Position numbers and translations under genes: made by a program. Below, piece by piece: positions 1 through 6,879 of a DNA stretch of 34,150 nt; position 1 is the stretch's first letter, and each line of letters starts with the position of its first letter. The notes beneath the pieces are model-generated. The model saw only the letters and a program-made list of their open reading frames with translations, was not told where the DNA came from and ran no database searches. Source of the stretch: Chloroflexota bacterium (GTDB taxonomy: Bacteria; Chloroflexota; Anaerolineae; Aggregatilineales; J027); the NCBI GenBank assembly GCA_003697365.1, contig RFGP01000134.1:1-34150 (forward strand). Reading direction: 5' to 3'.

Positions 1-746
1 AGATCAATTGCCGGCATTGAGAAGTGTGTGATGATGTCCCAAATCGCCTCAATGGACTCTGCGGGATAATAGTACATCAGCAAGCGCCCGATCTCCAAGA
101 AGAATGAATAATGTGCGGCTTCGTCAACGGCGATCGTCTTGGCTGCCTCTAGCAATACGGGGTCTGCATCGTTTGCATGAGCGGGGTTTGTGCTTTTACC
201 TGCGGCAATGATAGCGGTGTTGAGGTAATTTAATTGAGTAGCGCGTTCTTGGAAGACCACATAAAACGTGCCATGAATAACATCTGTCCATGGGGTATCC
301 CATTCGCGTTCACGTAAGGATTTTTTATATTCGTGCACCCATTCTGGGCTACGTTGCCCACTGAAGAGCAGGGCATTCAGCCAAAGATCGCTGTGCTTTT
401 CTTCTTCAGAGCCCCAACGTAATTGAAATTGAGCACGCCCATAATTCTTGCGATTCATGCGCAAGGTGACGGCAGTGTAGTCAGGGGCGTATTGCTCAAT
501 GGCATAAAACCCCTCAATAATTTTCATCAACTCTGGTGAATGATCTTTTCGCATATCGGGCCAACGTACAAAAGTATCAGGATTCCAATTACGTTTAGAT
601 TGGCTGCGGGCTAGGTACCAACGATAGAGCCCATGTACGCCGCGCTCGATAATGCGATCTTTTTCAGCACGCGAAAGCAAGCCCACAGGTGTTCTGGGGC
701 GTTGGTCGGCTAATTCTTTGCGGATAGAATGGTCTGGATGGATCAT
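1..746 (-). CDS. Acyl-ACP desaturase, plant-type di-iron (3' end beyond window)
   Basis: The reverse strand reads from ATG at 746 through the window edge for 248 codons without a stop. The protein shows the di-iron ligand pattern of soluble acyl-ACP desaturases (fatty acid desaturase type 2 family): Glu84 in the first helix, E-E-x-K-H at residues 115-118, Glu167 in a VFQERAT segment very like the plant stearoyl-ACP enzymes, and D-E-x-x-H at 208-212. Such enzymes use O2 and reduced ferredoxin to place a cis double bond in acyl-ACP chains in the cytoplasm. A GAGGG ribosome binding site lies six bases before the ATG. The family usually runs to about 280-350 residues, so only the C-terminal part is missing. 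The family assignment is firm; the chain length and double-bond position cannot be read from the sequence. Confidence 0.9.
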   Translation of the reverse strand, partial: MIHPDHSIRKELADQRPRTPVGLLSRAEKDRIIERGVHGLYRWYLARSQSKRNWNPDTFVRWPDMRKDHSPELMKIIEGFYAIEQYAPDYTAVTLRMNRKNYGRAQFQLRWGSEEEKHSDLWLNALLFSGQRSPEWVHEYKKSLREREWDTPWTDVIHGTFYVVFQERATQLNYLNTAIIAAGKSTNPAHANDADPVLLEAAKTIAVDEAAHYSFFLEIGRLLMYYYPAESIEAIWDIITHFSMPAID

Positions 747-930
747 GTTTTCCCTCAACAATACAATACAAGGTTTTAGTGAATTGTTTTACAAATCAAC
801 TCATCAAGTATAACCCAGAACCAGCTAAAAAGTTACGCCTAATCAAACTTCTATTTGGTTATCGGTAAATTTTCGCTGCCTGTGTATGTCTAATATAGTG
901 ATATTTATCAACAAATAAAAGGAGTCAAAA

Positions 931-1788
931 ATGAGACGTATTTTAGGATTTGTGCTCATTGTGTTTTTGTTCGTTATGAGTGGGGCGGTGATGGCACAAG
1001 ATGATGATGCGTTGCGTCCAGATGAGCGCATTGAAGCTACACGCTTCTTGCCTGTTGAAAGCATCATTGCTGATGGCGATCTAAGGGTGACTGATTTTAG
1101 CAATCACACCGCAGCGATTCATCTCACCACAAGCGTAGCGGTGGCGTGCCAAGTTGTATATGGCCCAACACAGGACTTTGGGCAATTGGTCTTTGATGCG
1201 CAGATGGCTGATTTTGCCGTCATTGAGCATAATCCCGTGCTGACTGATCTAGAGAGCAACACAACCTATTATTATCGCTTACAGGGCACAGGCACAGATG
1301 GCACAATTTATCTCTCTGAAGTGATGACGTTCACAACGCCCGATTTTGATGCAATGACAACGGATAATCTCGCTTCACCATTAAATGGCGCAAAAATCGT
1401 TGGGTATAGTAGCGCGTTTGGCGGTGCTGACATTGATGAGCGCTGGGGGGCAGGTAGCGCGTTTGATGGCAACCCTAGCACTGCGTGGTCGACCGCTGGC
1501 GATGGGGATAATGCATGGATAGAAATTCAGCTTGCCCAACGTGCGCGCATTGACCGCGTTGAGTTTTGGTCGCGTTCAATGTCTGATGGCTCTTCGATTA
1601 CGCGCCGCTTCACAGTCACCACCGAAGATGGCGCTGTTTATGGCCCCTTCACGCTTGAAAGTGCTGATCAATCTTATATTTTTGAGACAACCATTGAAGC
1701 GGAACGTTTACGCTTTGATTTGATCGAGACGACGGGCGGCAATACTGGCGCGCTCGAAATTGCAGTATATGGCACCTTCATTGAATAG
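931..1788 (+). CDS. Secreted protein with Fn3-like and F5/8C (discoidin)-like domains
   Basis: The 285-residue protein starts with a clear signal peptide (MRR, hydrophobic core, cleavage near VMA-QDDD at about residue 22). Residues about 40-125 look like a fibronectin-III or phosphatase-N-terminal beta sandwich (TYYYRLQG near 110, then a TFTTP exit). Residues about 130-285 resemble a discoidin/F5-8 type C domain: an early SSAFGG, then FDGNPSTAWST, WIEIQL and a late LRFDLIETTGGNTGALEIAVYG. Both domains usually bind carbohydrate or surfaces, and no catalytic motif is visible, so an adhesion or ligand-binding role outside the cell is inferred. An AAAAGGAG site lies 7 bases before the ATG. The gene stands alone, with a hairpin just after its stop. 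Confidence 0.8.
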   Translation: MRRILGFVLIVFLFVMSGAVMAQDDDALRPDERIEATRFLPVESIIADGDLRVTDFSNHTAAIHLTTSVAVACQVVYGPTQDFGQLVFDAQMADFAVIEHNPVLTDLESNTTYYYRLQGTGTDGTIYLSEVMTFTTPDFDAMTTDNLASPLNGAKIVGYSSAFGGADIDERWGAGSAFDGNPSTAWSTAGDGDNAWIEIQLAQRARIDRVEFWSRSMSDGSSITRRFTVTTEDGAVYGPFTLESADQSYIFETTIEAERLRFDLIETTGGNTGALEIAVYGTFIE

Positions 1789-1795
1789 AGAAAGT

Positions 1796-1820
1796 TGTGG
1801 GGCAGTAATATAGCCCCACA
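1796..1820 (+). terminator. Hairpin just after the discoidin-like gene
   Basis: An 8-bp perfect stem, TGTGGGGC (1796-1803) with GCCCCACA (1813-1820), encloses a 9-base loop and starts 8 bases after the stop codon. No T-tract follows, so it may be a weak or factor-dependent terminator or an mRNA 3' stabiliser. Confidence 0.5.
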
Positions 1821-1879
1821 CCCATCTTGGTAAGCGATTATGTGGATTTACCACTAAACGCAAAATGCTTTGACATTTG

Positions 1880-1907
1880 TTGCACTGATTAAAAATTGCT
1901 ATATACT
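1880..1907 (+). promoter_or_regulatory. Candidate sigma-70-type promoter before the NUDIX gene
   Basis: TTGCAC (1880-1885) and TATACT (1902-1907) are separated by 16 bases. The predicted transcript would start near 1914 and carry a leader of about 125 bases before the NUDIX start codon. This is pattern matching only. Confidence 0.45.
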
Positions 1908-1932
1908 GTTTAAACTAAGGCTTGTAATGTAA

Positions 1933-1969
1933 AAATCTATGCTGCCCCACATATTAGGGGGCAAGATTT
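1933..1969 (+). promoter_or_regulatory. Two-part hairpin in the NUDIX 5' leader
   Basis: AAATCT (1933-1938) pairs with AGATTT (1964-1969), and TGCCCC (1943-1948) pairs with GGGGCA (1958-1963). The two stems stack, with a 4-base bulge (ATGC) on the left side and a 9-base loop. The structure ends 9 bases before a consensus AGGAGG, so it could modulate translation. It does not match any riboswitch class I recognise. Confidence 0.4.
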
Positions 1970-1978
1970 GTTGATTAT

Positions 1979-2009
1979 AGGAGGTGTATTGGAGTATTAT
2001 CAAAGTTAG
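1979..2009 (+). other. Consensus Shine-Dalgarno with 6-codon leader ORF in NUDIX frame
   Basis: A perfect AGGAGG (1979-1984) precedes a TTG at 1989 by 4 bases. Reading on gives TTG GAG TAT TAT CAA AGT and then TAG (2007-2009), a six-residue peptide. This frame is the NUDIX frame, 17 codons before its ATG at 2040. It may be a leader peptide, or the remnant of a longer N-terminus cut by a nonsense change. The NUDIX ATG has its own weaker AAGGA site. Confidence 0.3.
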
Positions 2010-2039
2010 TCGAACGTACATTCTACAAGGATACATGAC

Positions 2040-2576
2040 ATGGATAAGATCATTTTCAACGAAAGTCCATTTTTACATATTATTGAGCGCGAGGGATATT
2101 TTTTCCTGCATATGGCACGCACAGCTGGCAGGCTTGTTGCTATTGTCCCCTATCGGCAAAATGCAGGAAAATATGAATATCTTGCGCGTGTAGAAATTTG
2201 CCCAGCGCATTTTCCCGCTAATACGACCAAGTCAGAAATGCAGCCACGCCTTTATAGCATCACTGGGGGCGTGAAACCCGATGAGGATTTTCGTAGCACT
2301 GCTGCGCGCGAACTTAAAGAAGAGTCCGGCTATGAAGTGAATGCCGCTGCACTCATTGATCTCGGTCAAGTGTACCCTTCTAAGCAAGAAGATACTATTG
2401 CCCAACTGTATAGCGTCGATCTCAGTAGCGTGCAACAACAAACCATCGAAGGGGATGGCAGCGTTTGGGAGCAGGGCGCGGGGGTGCAATGGGTGTCTTT
2501 CGCAGAAGGGTTAAAAATATGCGATCCTTTATTTGTAACTGCTATGGTACGTGTACGTGAGCAATTAGGAGTTTAA
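2040..2576 (+). CDS. NUDIX hydrolase
   Basis: The 178-residue protein carries a complete Nudix box at residues 76-98, with Gly76, Glu82, then R-E-L-K-E-E-S-G-Y at 90-98, matching GX5EX7REUXEEXGU. This motif binds Mg2+ and catalyses hydrolysis of nucleoside diphosphates linked to another group; the substrate cannot be told from the box alone. Residues 1-70 form a somewhat long N-terminal strand region before the box. The start at 2040 has AAGGA 8 bases upstream. The next gene begins 4 bases after the stop, so the two are almost certainly co-transcribed and probably co-translated. An unusual leader (hairpin, then consensus Shine-Dalgarno with a short ORF) lies upstream. Confidence 0.92.
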   Translation: MDKIIFNESPFLHIIEREGYFFLHMARTAGRLVAIVPYRQNAGKYEYLARVEICPAHFPANTTKSEMQPRLYSITGGVKPDEDFRSTAARELKEESGYEVNAAALIDLGQVYPSKQEDTIAQLYSVDLSSVQQQTIEGDGSVWEQGAGVQWVSFAEGLKICDPLFVTAMVRVREQLGV

Positions 2577-2580
2577 AACT

Positions 2581-3078
2581 ATGCCTTTGAAGCCGATTTA
2601 TGTGAAAGCAAACTTGCCTTTTTACGATGATGGGAATGGTAATAATGAAGTTGCTTTTGTCGCTGATGATGCCCAACAACGCGCAGCGTGGAAGCTGTAT
2701 GTGGAGTTTGAAACGCGCGTAGTCACCCAAATGCTCGGCGATGATGAAGGCATCCTGCGCGAAGCATTGGACTCGCTTTATAAGCTATTCCAAATTACCC
2801 GCGATATTCTGCGCGAAGCTGGACCAGAAATTGCCAATGGCCCACAATCCCTTGGCCCCATTACAATTCAAATGTTAAATAAAGGGATTCGCCCAGTGAC
2901 GGCAAAGTGGCATCCTTTGCTGAAAGATTATGAAGAAAAACGTCCGCCGCATAAAAGTGTTGCTGAATATGAAAGAGAATGGGAAAAGCACGATGAAATG
3001 CGTGCGAGACTGAAAGAGCTGCAGGTGGGCATGACGGCATATGTTCGATTGCTAGCAAAGATTGTCGGCGCTGAGTAA
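2581..3078 (+). CDS. Conserved-looking hypothetical protein paired with NUDIX
   Basis: I do not recognise a named family. The 165-residue protein is soluble, probably mostly helical, with no signal peptide or membrane segment. Its most distinctive part is residues 91-134: a GPITIQ-type turn, Arg104, the cluster K109-W110-H111-P112, R121-P122, then E129-Y130 and W134. Charged and aromatic residues packed in this way suggest a functional site rather than a linker. It starts 4 bases after the NUDIX stop and is followed by a good intrinsic terminator, so the two genes form a closed two-gene unit. A role as a partner or specificity subunit of the NUDIX enzyme is inferred from context only. Confidence 0.8.
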   Translation: MPLKPIYVKANLPFYDDGNGNNEVAFVADDAQQRAAWKLYVEFETRVVTQMLGDDEGILREALDSLYKLFQITRDILREAGPEIANGPQSLGPITIQMLNKGIRPVTAKWHPLLKDYEEKRPPHKSVAEYEREWEKHDEMRARLKELQVGMTAYVRLLAKIVGAE

Positions 3079-3103
3079 TCTTAACAATCAGTTAGATCAA
3101 TGA

Positions 3104-3134
3104 TATGGCGGTATGTTTCCGCCATACCTTTTTT
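3104..3134 (+). terminator. Intrinsic terminator of the NUDIX unit
   Basis: TATGGCGG (3104-3111) pairs perfectly with CCGCCATA (3119-3126) around a 7-base loop, followed by CC and six T residues (3129-3134). It lies 26 bases after the stop of the second gene. Confidence 0.88.
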
Positions 3135-3222
3135 ATCCCCACGAACACATTATTTCAGACACTTTTGCGTTATAATTAACGACTATAGTATCAGAAAAGT
3201 TATATAGGGTGTTTGCTTTGCA

Positions 3223-3342
3223 ATGAGTCTGCAGACATTATTCCCATATATCATTTTTAGCATTCCGTTGATTCAATTGATTATTGTTGGCCTAGATCAT
3301 TGGTGGTATGAAGTTCGGGCAACTCAAAAACATATACGCTAA
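3223..3342 (+). CDS. Possible 39-aa single-pass membrane peptide
   Basis: The reading frame from ATG at 3223 codes for 39 residues: a short polar start, a hydrophobic segment at residues 6-23 rich in Ile and Leu, then a basic, aromatic tail (DHWWYEVR, ending KHIR). That layout fits a small membrane protein with an inside-positive tail. It ends 22 bases before the start of the DUF3298-like gene. A perfect TATAAT lies at 3171-3176. The Shine-Dalgarno is poor (AGGG about 14 bases upstream), so translation is uncertain. I see no named family. Confidence 0.4.
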   Translation: MSLQTLFPYIIFSIPLIQLIIVGLDHWWYEVRATQKHIR

Positions 3343-3364
3343 TCAACCCACATGGAGTATACAG

Positions 3365-4747
3365 ATGAAGCGTGGTATATTATACGTCGTTTTATTGACG
3401 ATATGCGCAATACCTTTACATCTACCTAAAACTTATGCTCAAGACGCTGAAACCGCTTGTTACGATGCAGGCAAAATTTGGGACTATGAAACCCAAGAGT
3501 GCATCGTTTTCAGTGGGATGGTGATCGATATTCAGTATCCGATCGAATACGCGGCTTATCCTTTTGCCAAAGCGGCCATAGATGAATTTATAGCAGAGCT
3601 AGAAGATTATTACTTCAGCTTCATGCTTGATGATTCGGATTTAGCATTTTTCATCCCCTATGCATGGGAAGCCATAGCGACCTACACAATTTATGATCTA
3701 AACCCTTCCATACAGACGCTCGTTTATAATCTTTATGACTATACTGGTGGAGCACACGGGAACGGCTATTATTTCACTATGACATTTGATCTAGAAAACG
3801 AGCGCATCTTATCCTTAGAAGATGTTTTTGCCCCCAATGCGAACTTCTTGCCAACAATATCGGCGTTGGTGCGGGCAGATTTGAGCGCGCGGTTAGTTGA
3901 GATGTCTGACCCCGAATGGATTGCCAGCGGTACAAGCGAGAACATTGACAATTACCAAGATTTTGTATTGACTCCTGAAGGGATTTTATTTTTGTTCGAG
4001 CCTTATCAAGTCGCGGCTTATGCTGCGGGGCCGCAAGAATCACTGGTCTCGTGGGATGCGCTAGATGGATTGGTTGCAGATAATATTGTGCCCACACCCT
4101 CAACTCGTGAAGCAACTGTCGTTGATGAACAATCATGCCTTAATGTTAACATGATATTTGATTACGAATCGCAGGCATGTAAATTCTATAAGGGGTATAT
4201 TTATCGCGCAGTTTATCCCCTTGAGCTCGCCAACGCACCTACTGCGCTAGCGATTGTGGATGAGTTTTTAGCTCAGCAAGAAGCTGAACTATTAGCATTC
4301 ATGACAAGTGAAGAATGGCAGCTATTCTTGCCAGCACCCCATGAATCTCATTCCACTTATACGCTCACACACTATGATGACAATATCTTTACGCTTGTCT
4401 ATGAAACCTACACATACACTGATGGCGTAGAAGGTGATTTTTATTACACCACTTTCACCTTTGATCAAGATGGGCAACTATTAACATTAGAAGATGTCTT
4501 CTTGCCAAATGCTGATATTGTCAGCATTGTTGCGCCACTCATTGATGCACAGCTTTCAGCGTATGGCTTGGGCTGGGTTGATGAGAATGCCCGAAATGAT
4601 CTCAACAGTTATCGGAACTTTGCGCTTTTGCCACAAGGCATTCAATTTTTCCTCGATCCTGATGATGTGGGGGCTTCGGTTGAAGGCTCACCACAAATAT
4701 TAATCGAATGGGAAGCGTTGAATGGTACAACACAATTTGGAGCATAA
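3365..4747 (+). CDS. Secreted protein with two tandem DUF3298/RsiV-like domains
   Basis: The start at ATG 3365 is chosen because GGAG sits 7 bases upstream and the product then begins with a normal signal peptide (MKRG, hydrophobic core, TYA-QDA at about residue 25). A frame extending back to 3308 has no such support. The 460-residue protein is an internal duplication. Each half opens with two Cys 14 residues apart around a DYExQ core (Cys32/Cys46 and Cys258/Cys272), then a domain resembling the C-terminal domain of RsiV and PdaC. The first half carries the typical Y-T-G-G-A-H at 126-131 and SLEDVF near 150-155; the second keeps TLEDVF but has D-G-V-E-G in place of GGAH. The family binds lysozyme in RsiV; ligand and enzymatic role here are unknown. 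Confidence 0.78.
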   Translation: MKRGILYVVLLTICAIPLHLPKTYAQDAETACYDAGKIWDYETQECIVFSGMVIDIQYPIEYAAYPFAKAAIDEFIAELEDYYFSFMLDDSDLAFFIPYAWEAIATYTIYDLNPSIQTLVYNLYDYTGGAHGNGYYFTMTFDLENERILSLEDVFAPNANFLPTISALVRADLSARLVEMSDPEWIASGTSENIDNYQDFVLTPEGILFLFEPYQVAAYAAGPQESLVSWDALDGLVADNIVPTPSTREATVVDEQSCLNVNMIFDYESQACKFYKGYIYRAVYPLELANAPTALAIVDEFLAQQEAELLAFMTSEEWQLFLPAPHESHSTYTLTHYDDNIFTLVYETYTYTDGVEGDFYYTTFTFDQDGQLLTLEDVFLPNADIVSIVAPLIDAQLSAYGLGWVDENARNDLNSYRNFALLPQGIQFFLDPDDVGASVEGSPQILIEWEALNGTTQFGA

Positions 4748-4751
4748 ACGT

Positions 4752-5105
4752 TCAGCTATCTAATAGTGCCTCGCGGGCGACGATTTGTACAAGGCCGCTA
4801 GGAGTCATGGCTTCATATAAACGGAAGCCAAGCTCATTAATGAGAAAATCGTCGCCCATGTTTTGTGTGTGTTCTAGACGGCGCAAAATAGCGAGGCAGT
4901 GCTCTTTTTTCGCGATTTGAAAATTTGCGCCCGTCCAGTTCACTGGCCCTGCCCAATAGCGCACCCAGCTAAACACAAGCGCCATTGTTTGCGGGTAGAG
5001 CATATGCTTAAGCCGAATGCGCAATGTGGCGTGAGCAATGTCAAAACTTTCAATGTAGCATGTATAGTTGATAGCATTTTGTATGGGAAATTCGAGTTCT
5101 TTCAT
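4752..5105 (-). CDS. 117-aa hypothetical protein downstream of TIR-TM gene
   Basis: I do not recognise a family. The protein is soluble, mixed alpha/beta in character, with an aromatic core at residues about 45-65 (FSWVRYWAGP, NWTGANF) and a C-terminal part rich in Leu and Arg (LAILRRLE, FLINELGFRLYEAM). It has three Cys and no signal peptide. A GAGA-type ribosome binding site is present, and the start lies 10 bases after the TIR-TM gene's stop, so the two are likely translated from one transcript. Context suggests an accessory, immunity or sensor role for the TIR protein, but nothing in the sequence proves it. Its stop is only 5 bases from the end of the convergent DUF3298-like gene. Confidence 0.75.
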   Translation of the reverse strand: MKELEFPIQNAINYTCYIESFDIAHATLRIRLKHMLYPQTMALVFSWVRYWAGPVNWTGANFQIAKKEHCLAILRRLEHTQNMGDDFLINELGFRLYEAMTPSGLVQIVAREALLDS

Positions 5106-5115
5106 CTTTTCTCTT

Positions 5116-6030
5116 TCAGCGTGAACGCCAAACTGCTAGCCCCGCTAAAATGATCATTAAACTGAGCAATAGCACCGTTAATGTGCGGTCAAAGGTTTGG
5201 CTACCAAAAAATGCGGTGAGGATGATCAATATGACAAAGCCCGCTACGCCTACAAGCGCATATGCCCCCCATAGAATGCCCACAAAAAGCTGATCTAAAT
5301 ACTCATGGCGTGTGGCTTTGATGATGACTTCGCGCACATACAATCCGATCACGCCTACAGCTGCGAGCAGCGTCCAGCCTAATGCCGGTATCCACCCCTG
5401 ATAATGTATGTCTACAAGATAGGTGTCGATGTATTCCATCAAGTTCATTAAGCCAAACATCACCAGTGTGGGAACGGCAATTAATCCACCCACCACAAGC
5501 GGCCATGTCGGCGTATACTTTTGTGTATTCTCCACAGCTGTTACATTTGGGGCAGTAGTCGTTGCATTCATCGAGGCAGGATGGGACGTTGGCACGGCTT
5601 CTGTCTCTTTATCAAGTGTGACAAAGTCGGTGACATTATACGTGGATGGAACATTCAGGGGTGCAATTTCTTTGAGGCGGTTCACAAAATGCATAGAAGG
5701 GAGCTTGTTCCCGCGTACATCTTCGTGCTGTAGGTGGACGTAGAAGTTCCACTCTTCACCTTCTAGCAACAACGGGAACACAGGCTTGCCCAACTTATCT
5801 GCGAGCAATATCTCACGCTTCACCCATTTTGACTTTTGCGCCGCTGGGGTCATGATGATGATGAATGCCACGCAATGATTGAGCGCGTCTTCGATGCTGT
5901 CCCACCATTCATCGCTGGGAGCAATGCGCGCATCAAACCACACATTAAAGCCTTGTTCTTGTAAAAATTGCGCCACCTGTTCAACATAAGGGCGATCTTG
6001 GCGATTATAGCTAATGAATATATGAGACAT
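5116..6030 (-). CDS. TIR domain protein with four C-terminal transmembrane helices
   Basis: Residues 1 to about 125 form a TIR domain: FISYNRQD at 5-12, GFNVWFD at 27-33, DSIEDAL around 44-50, and SKWVKRE at 67-73. Glu73, four residues after Trp69, occupies the place of the catalytic Glu of NAD-cleaving TIRs, so NADase activity is plausible. A polar, Thr-rich linker (about 128-172) leads to four predicted membrane helices at about 176-198, 213-232, 248-275 and 283-301. TIR enzymes anchored to multi-pass segments occur in bacterial defence and signalling proteins; activation could cause NAD loss or act at the membrane. A GGGAG site lies 8 bases before the ATG. The gene sits 54 bases after a J-domain gene and 10 bases before an unrecognised 117-aa gene. 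Confidence 0.9.
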   Translation of the reverse strand: MSHIFISYNRQDRPYVEQVAQFLQEQGFNVWFDARIAPSDEWWDSIEDALNHCVAFIIIMTPAAQKSKWVKREILLADKLGKPVFPLLLEGEEWNFYVHLQHEDVRGNKLPSMHFVNRLKEIAPLNVPSTYNVTDFVTLDKETEAVPTSHPASMNATTTAPNVTAVENTQKYTPTWPLVVGGLIAVPTLVMFGLMNLMEYIDTYLVDIHYQGWIPALGWTLLAAVGVIGLYVREVIIKATRHEYLDQLFVGILWGAYALVGVAGFVILIILTAFFGSQTFDRTLTVLLLSLMIILAGLAVWRSR

Positions 6031-6084
6031 GCCACCACTCCCGTTTATGAGTATTTCATTTTCATTGTAACGTAATTTGGGGCT

Positions 6085-6879
6085 TTATGCTTGATCGAGC
6101 TCTTGCATAATTTGGCGATAGGCACGGTTGAGAATTTGCATTCGTGCTTTTGCGCCTTGTGTTGAATCAAGATCGGGGTGATAGCGGCGAGCAAGCGCCC
6201 GAAAAGCCGCTTTAATCATCGCTCGATCAGCGCCACGCCGAAGGCCTAAGATGGCATATGGATCGCTGGCATGAAGATCGGGGGAGAGAGGCAGCTCTTG
6301 GTTGGTGAAAGGATCGGTGAAAGGTTGAGCATAGCCTGTAGTACCTTCTTGGGCAGGGGGCGCAAAACGCTTATGGGGGCCTTCTGTGTCGGCAATGTAC
6401 CATTGTCCGCGCGGAGATTCTAATTCAACGCGATAGGCAACAAGGCGCGTGATCTCAATTTTATCTCCATAATAAACTTGATATAAGCCATCATTAAGCG
6501 GTTGGAAGTATACGGGGGCAATGTCAACTAATTCATCCATCACGCGATAGCTATAGAGCTTGCCGCCGTATAGCTGTAATAATGCCAACATCCAATCATT
6601 GGGCAAATAGGGGGTGTTGGTCTCTGGTATGAACATGCCACCCTCAAGAATGTAAAGCGTGTAGACGTTTCGTGCGGCATTATCGTTCATGGTGAAGAGG
6701 ATGTCGTCAAGATCGATAAAACGATCTACAAAATAAATCGCTAATTCTTGCCCCGAAGTCAACAACACAGATACGACATCTTCCCACTCATCAGGAACAG
6801 CAGCGACATTTGGGGCAGCTTCTAAAGCTCTCACAAGAAAGGCGCGAGCGCGATTCTTGTGAATTCGACGCATACTCAT
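6085..6879 (-). CDS. J-domain (DnaJ-like) protein with unknown N-terminal region
   Basis: The C-terminal 60 of 264 residues are a J domain: DPYAILGL at 206-213, then helix II and the diagnostic H-P-D at 234-236, then helix III. J domains stimulate Hsp70 ATPase and deliver clients. Here the domain is C-terminal, unlike DnaJ itself, and there is no zinc-finger or DnaJ C-terminal substrate domain. Residues 1 to about 190 match nothing I recognise and are probably the client- or partner-binding part. The ATG overlaps the stop of the TPR gene in an ATGA, a typical sign of translational coupling. The pair may act together with the downstream TIR-TM protein. Confidence 0.88.
   Translation of the reverse strand: MSMRRIHKNRARAFLVRALEAAPNVAAVPDEWEDVVSVLLTSGQELAIYFVDRFIDLDDILFTMNDNAARNVYTLYILEGGMFIPETNTPYLPNDWMLALLQLYGGKLYSYRVMDELVDIAPVYFQPLNDGLYQVYYGDKIEITRLVAYRVELESPRGQWYIADTEGPHKRFAPPAQEGTTGYAQPFTDPFTNQELPLSPDLHASDPYAILGLRRGADRAMIKAAFRALARRYHPDLDSTQGAKARMQILNRAYRQIMQELDQA

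Noticed and set aside
1984-2193. 69-codon GTG frame over the NUDIX start
   Set aside because: Its GTG overlaps the AGGAGG site, and the remainder is a shifted reading of the NUDIX gene.
3777-4136. 119-codon antisense frame inside the DUF3298-like gene
   Set aside because: It lies fully within a well-supported gene, has no binding site, and its translation has no domain or signal character.
5116-6030. Reading the TIR-4TM gene as a plain receptor or Toll homologue
   Set aside because: There is no ectodomain; the TIR is N-terminal and the rest is linker plus membrane helices.
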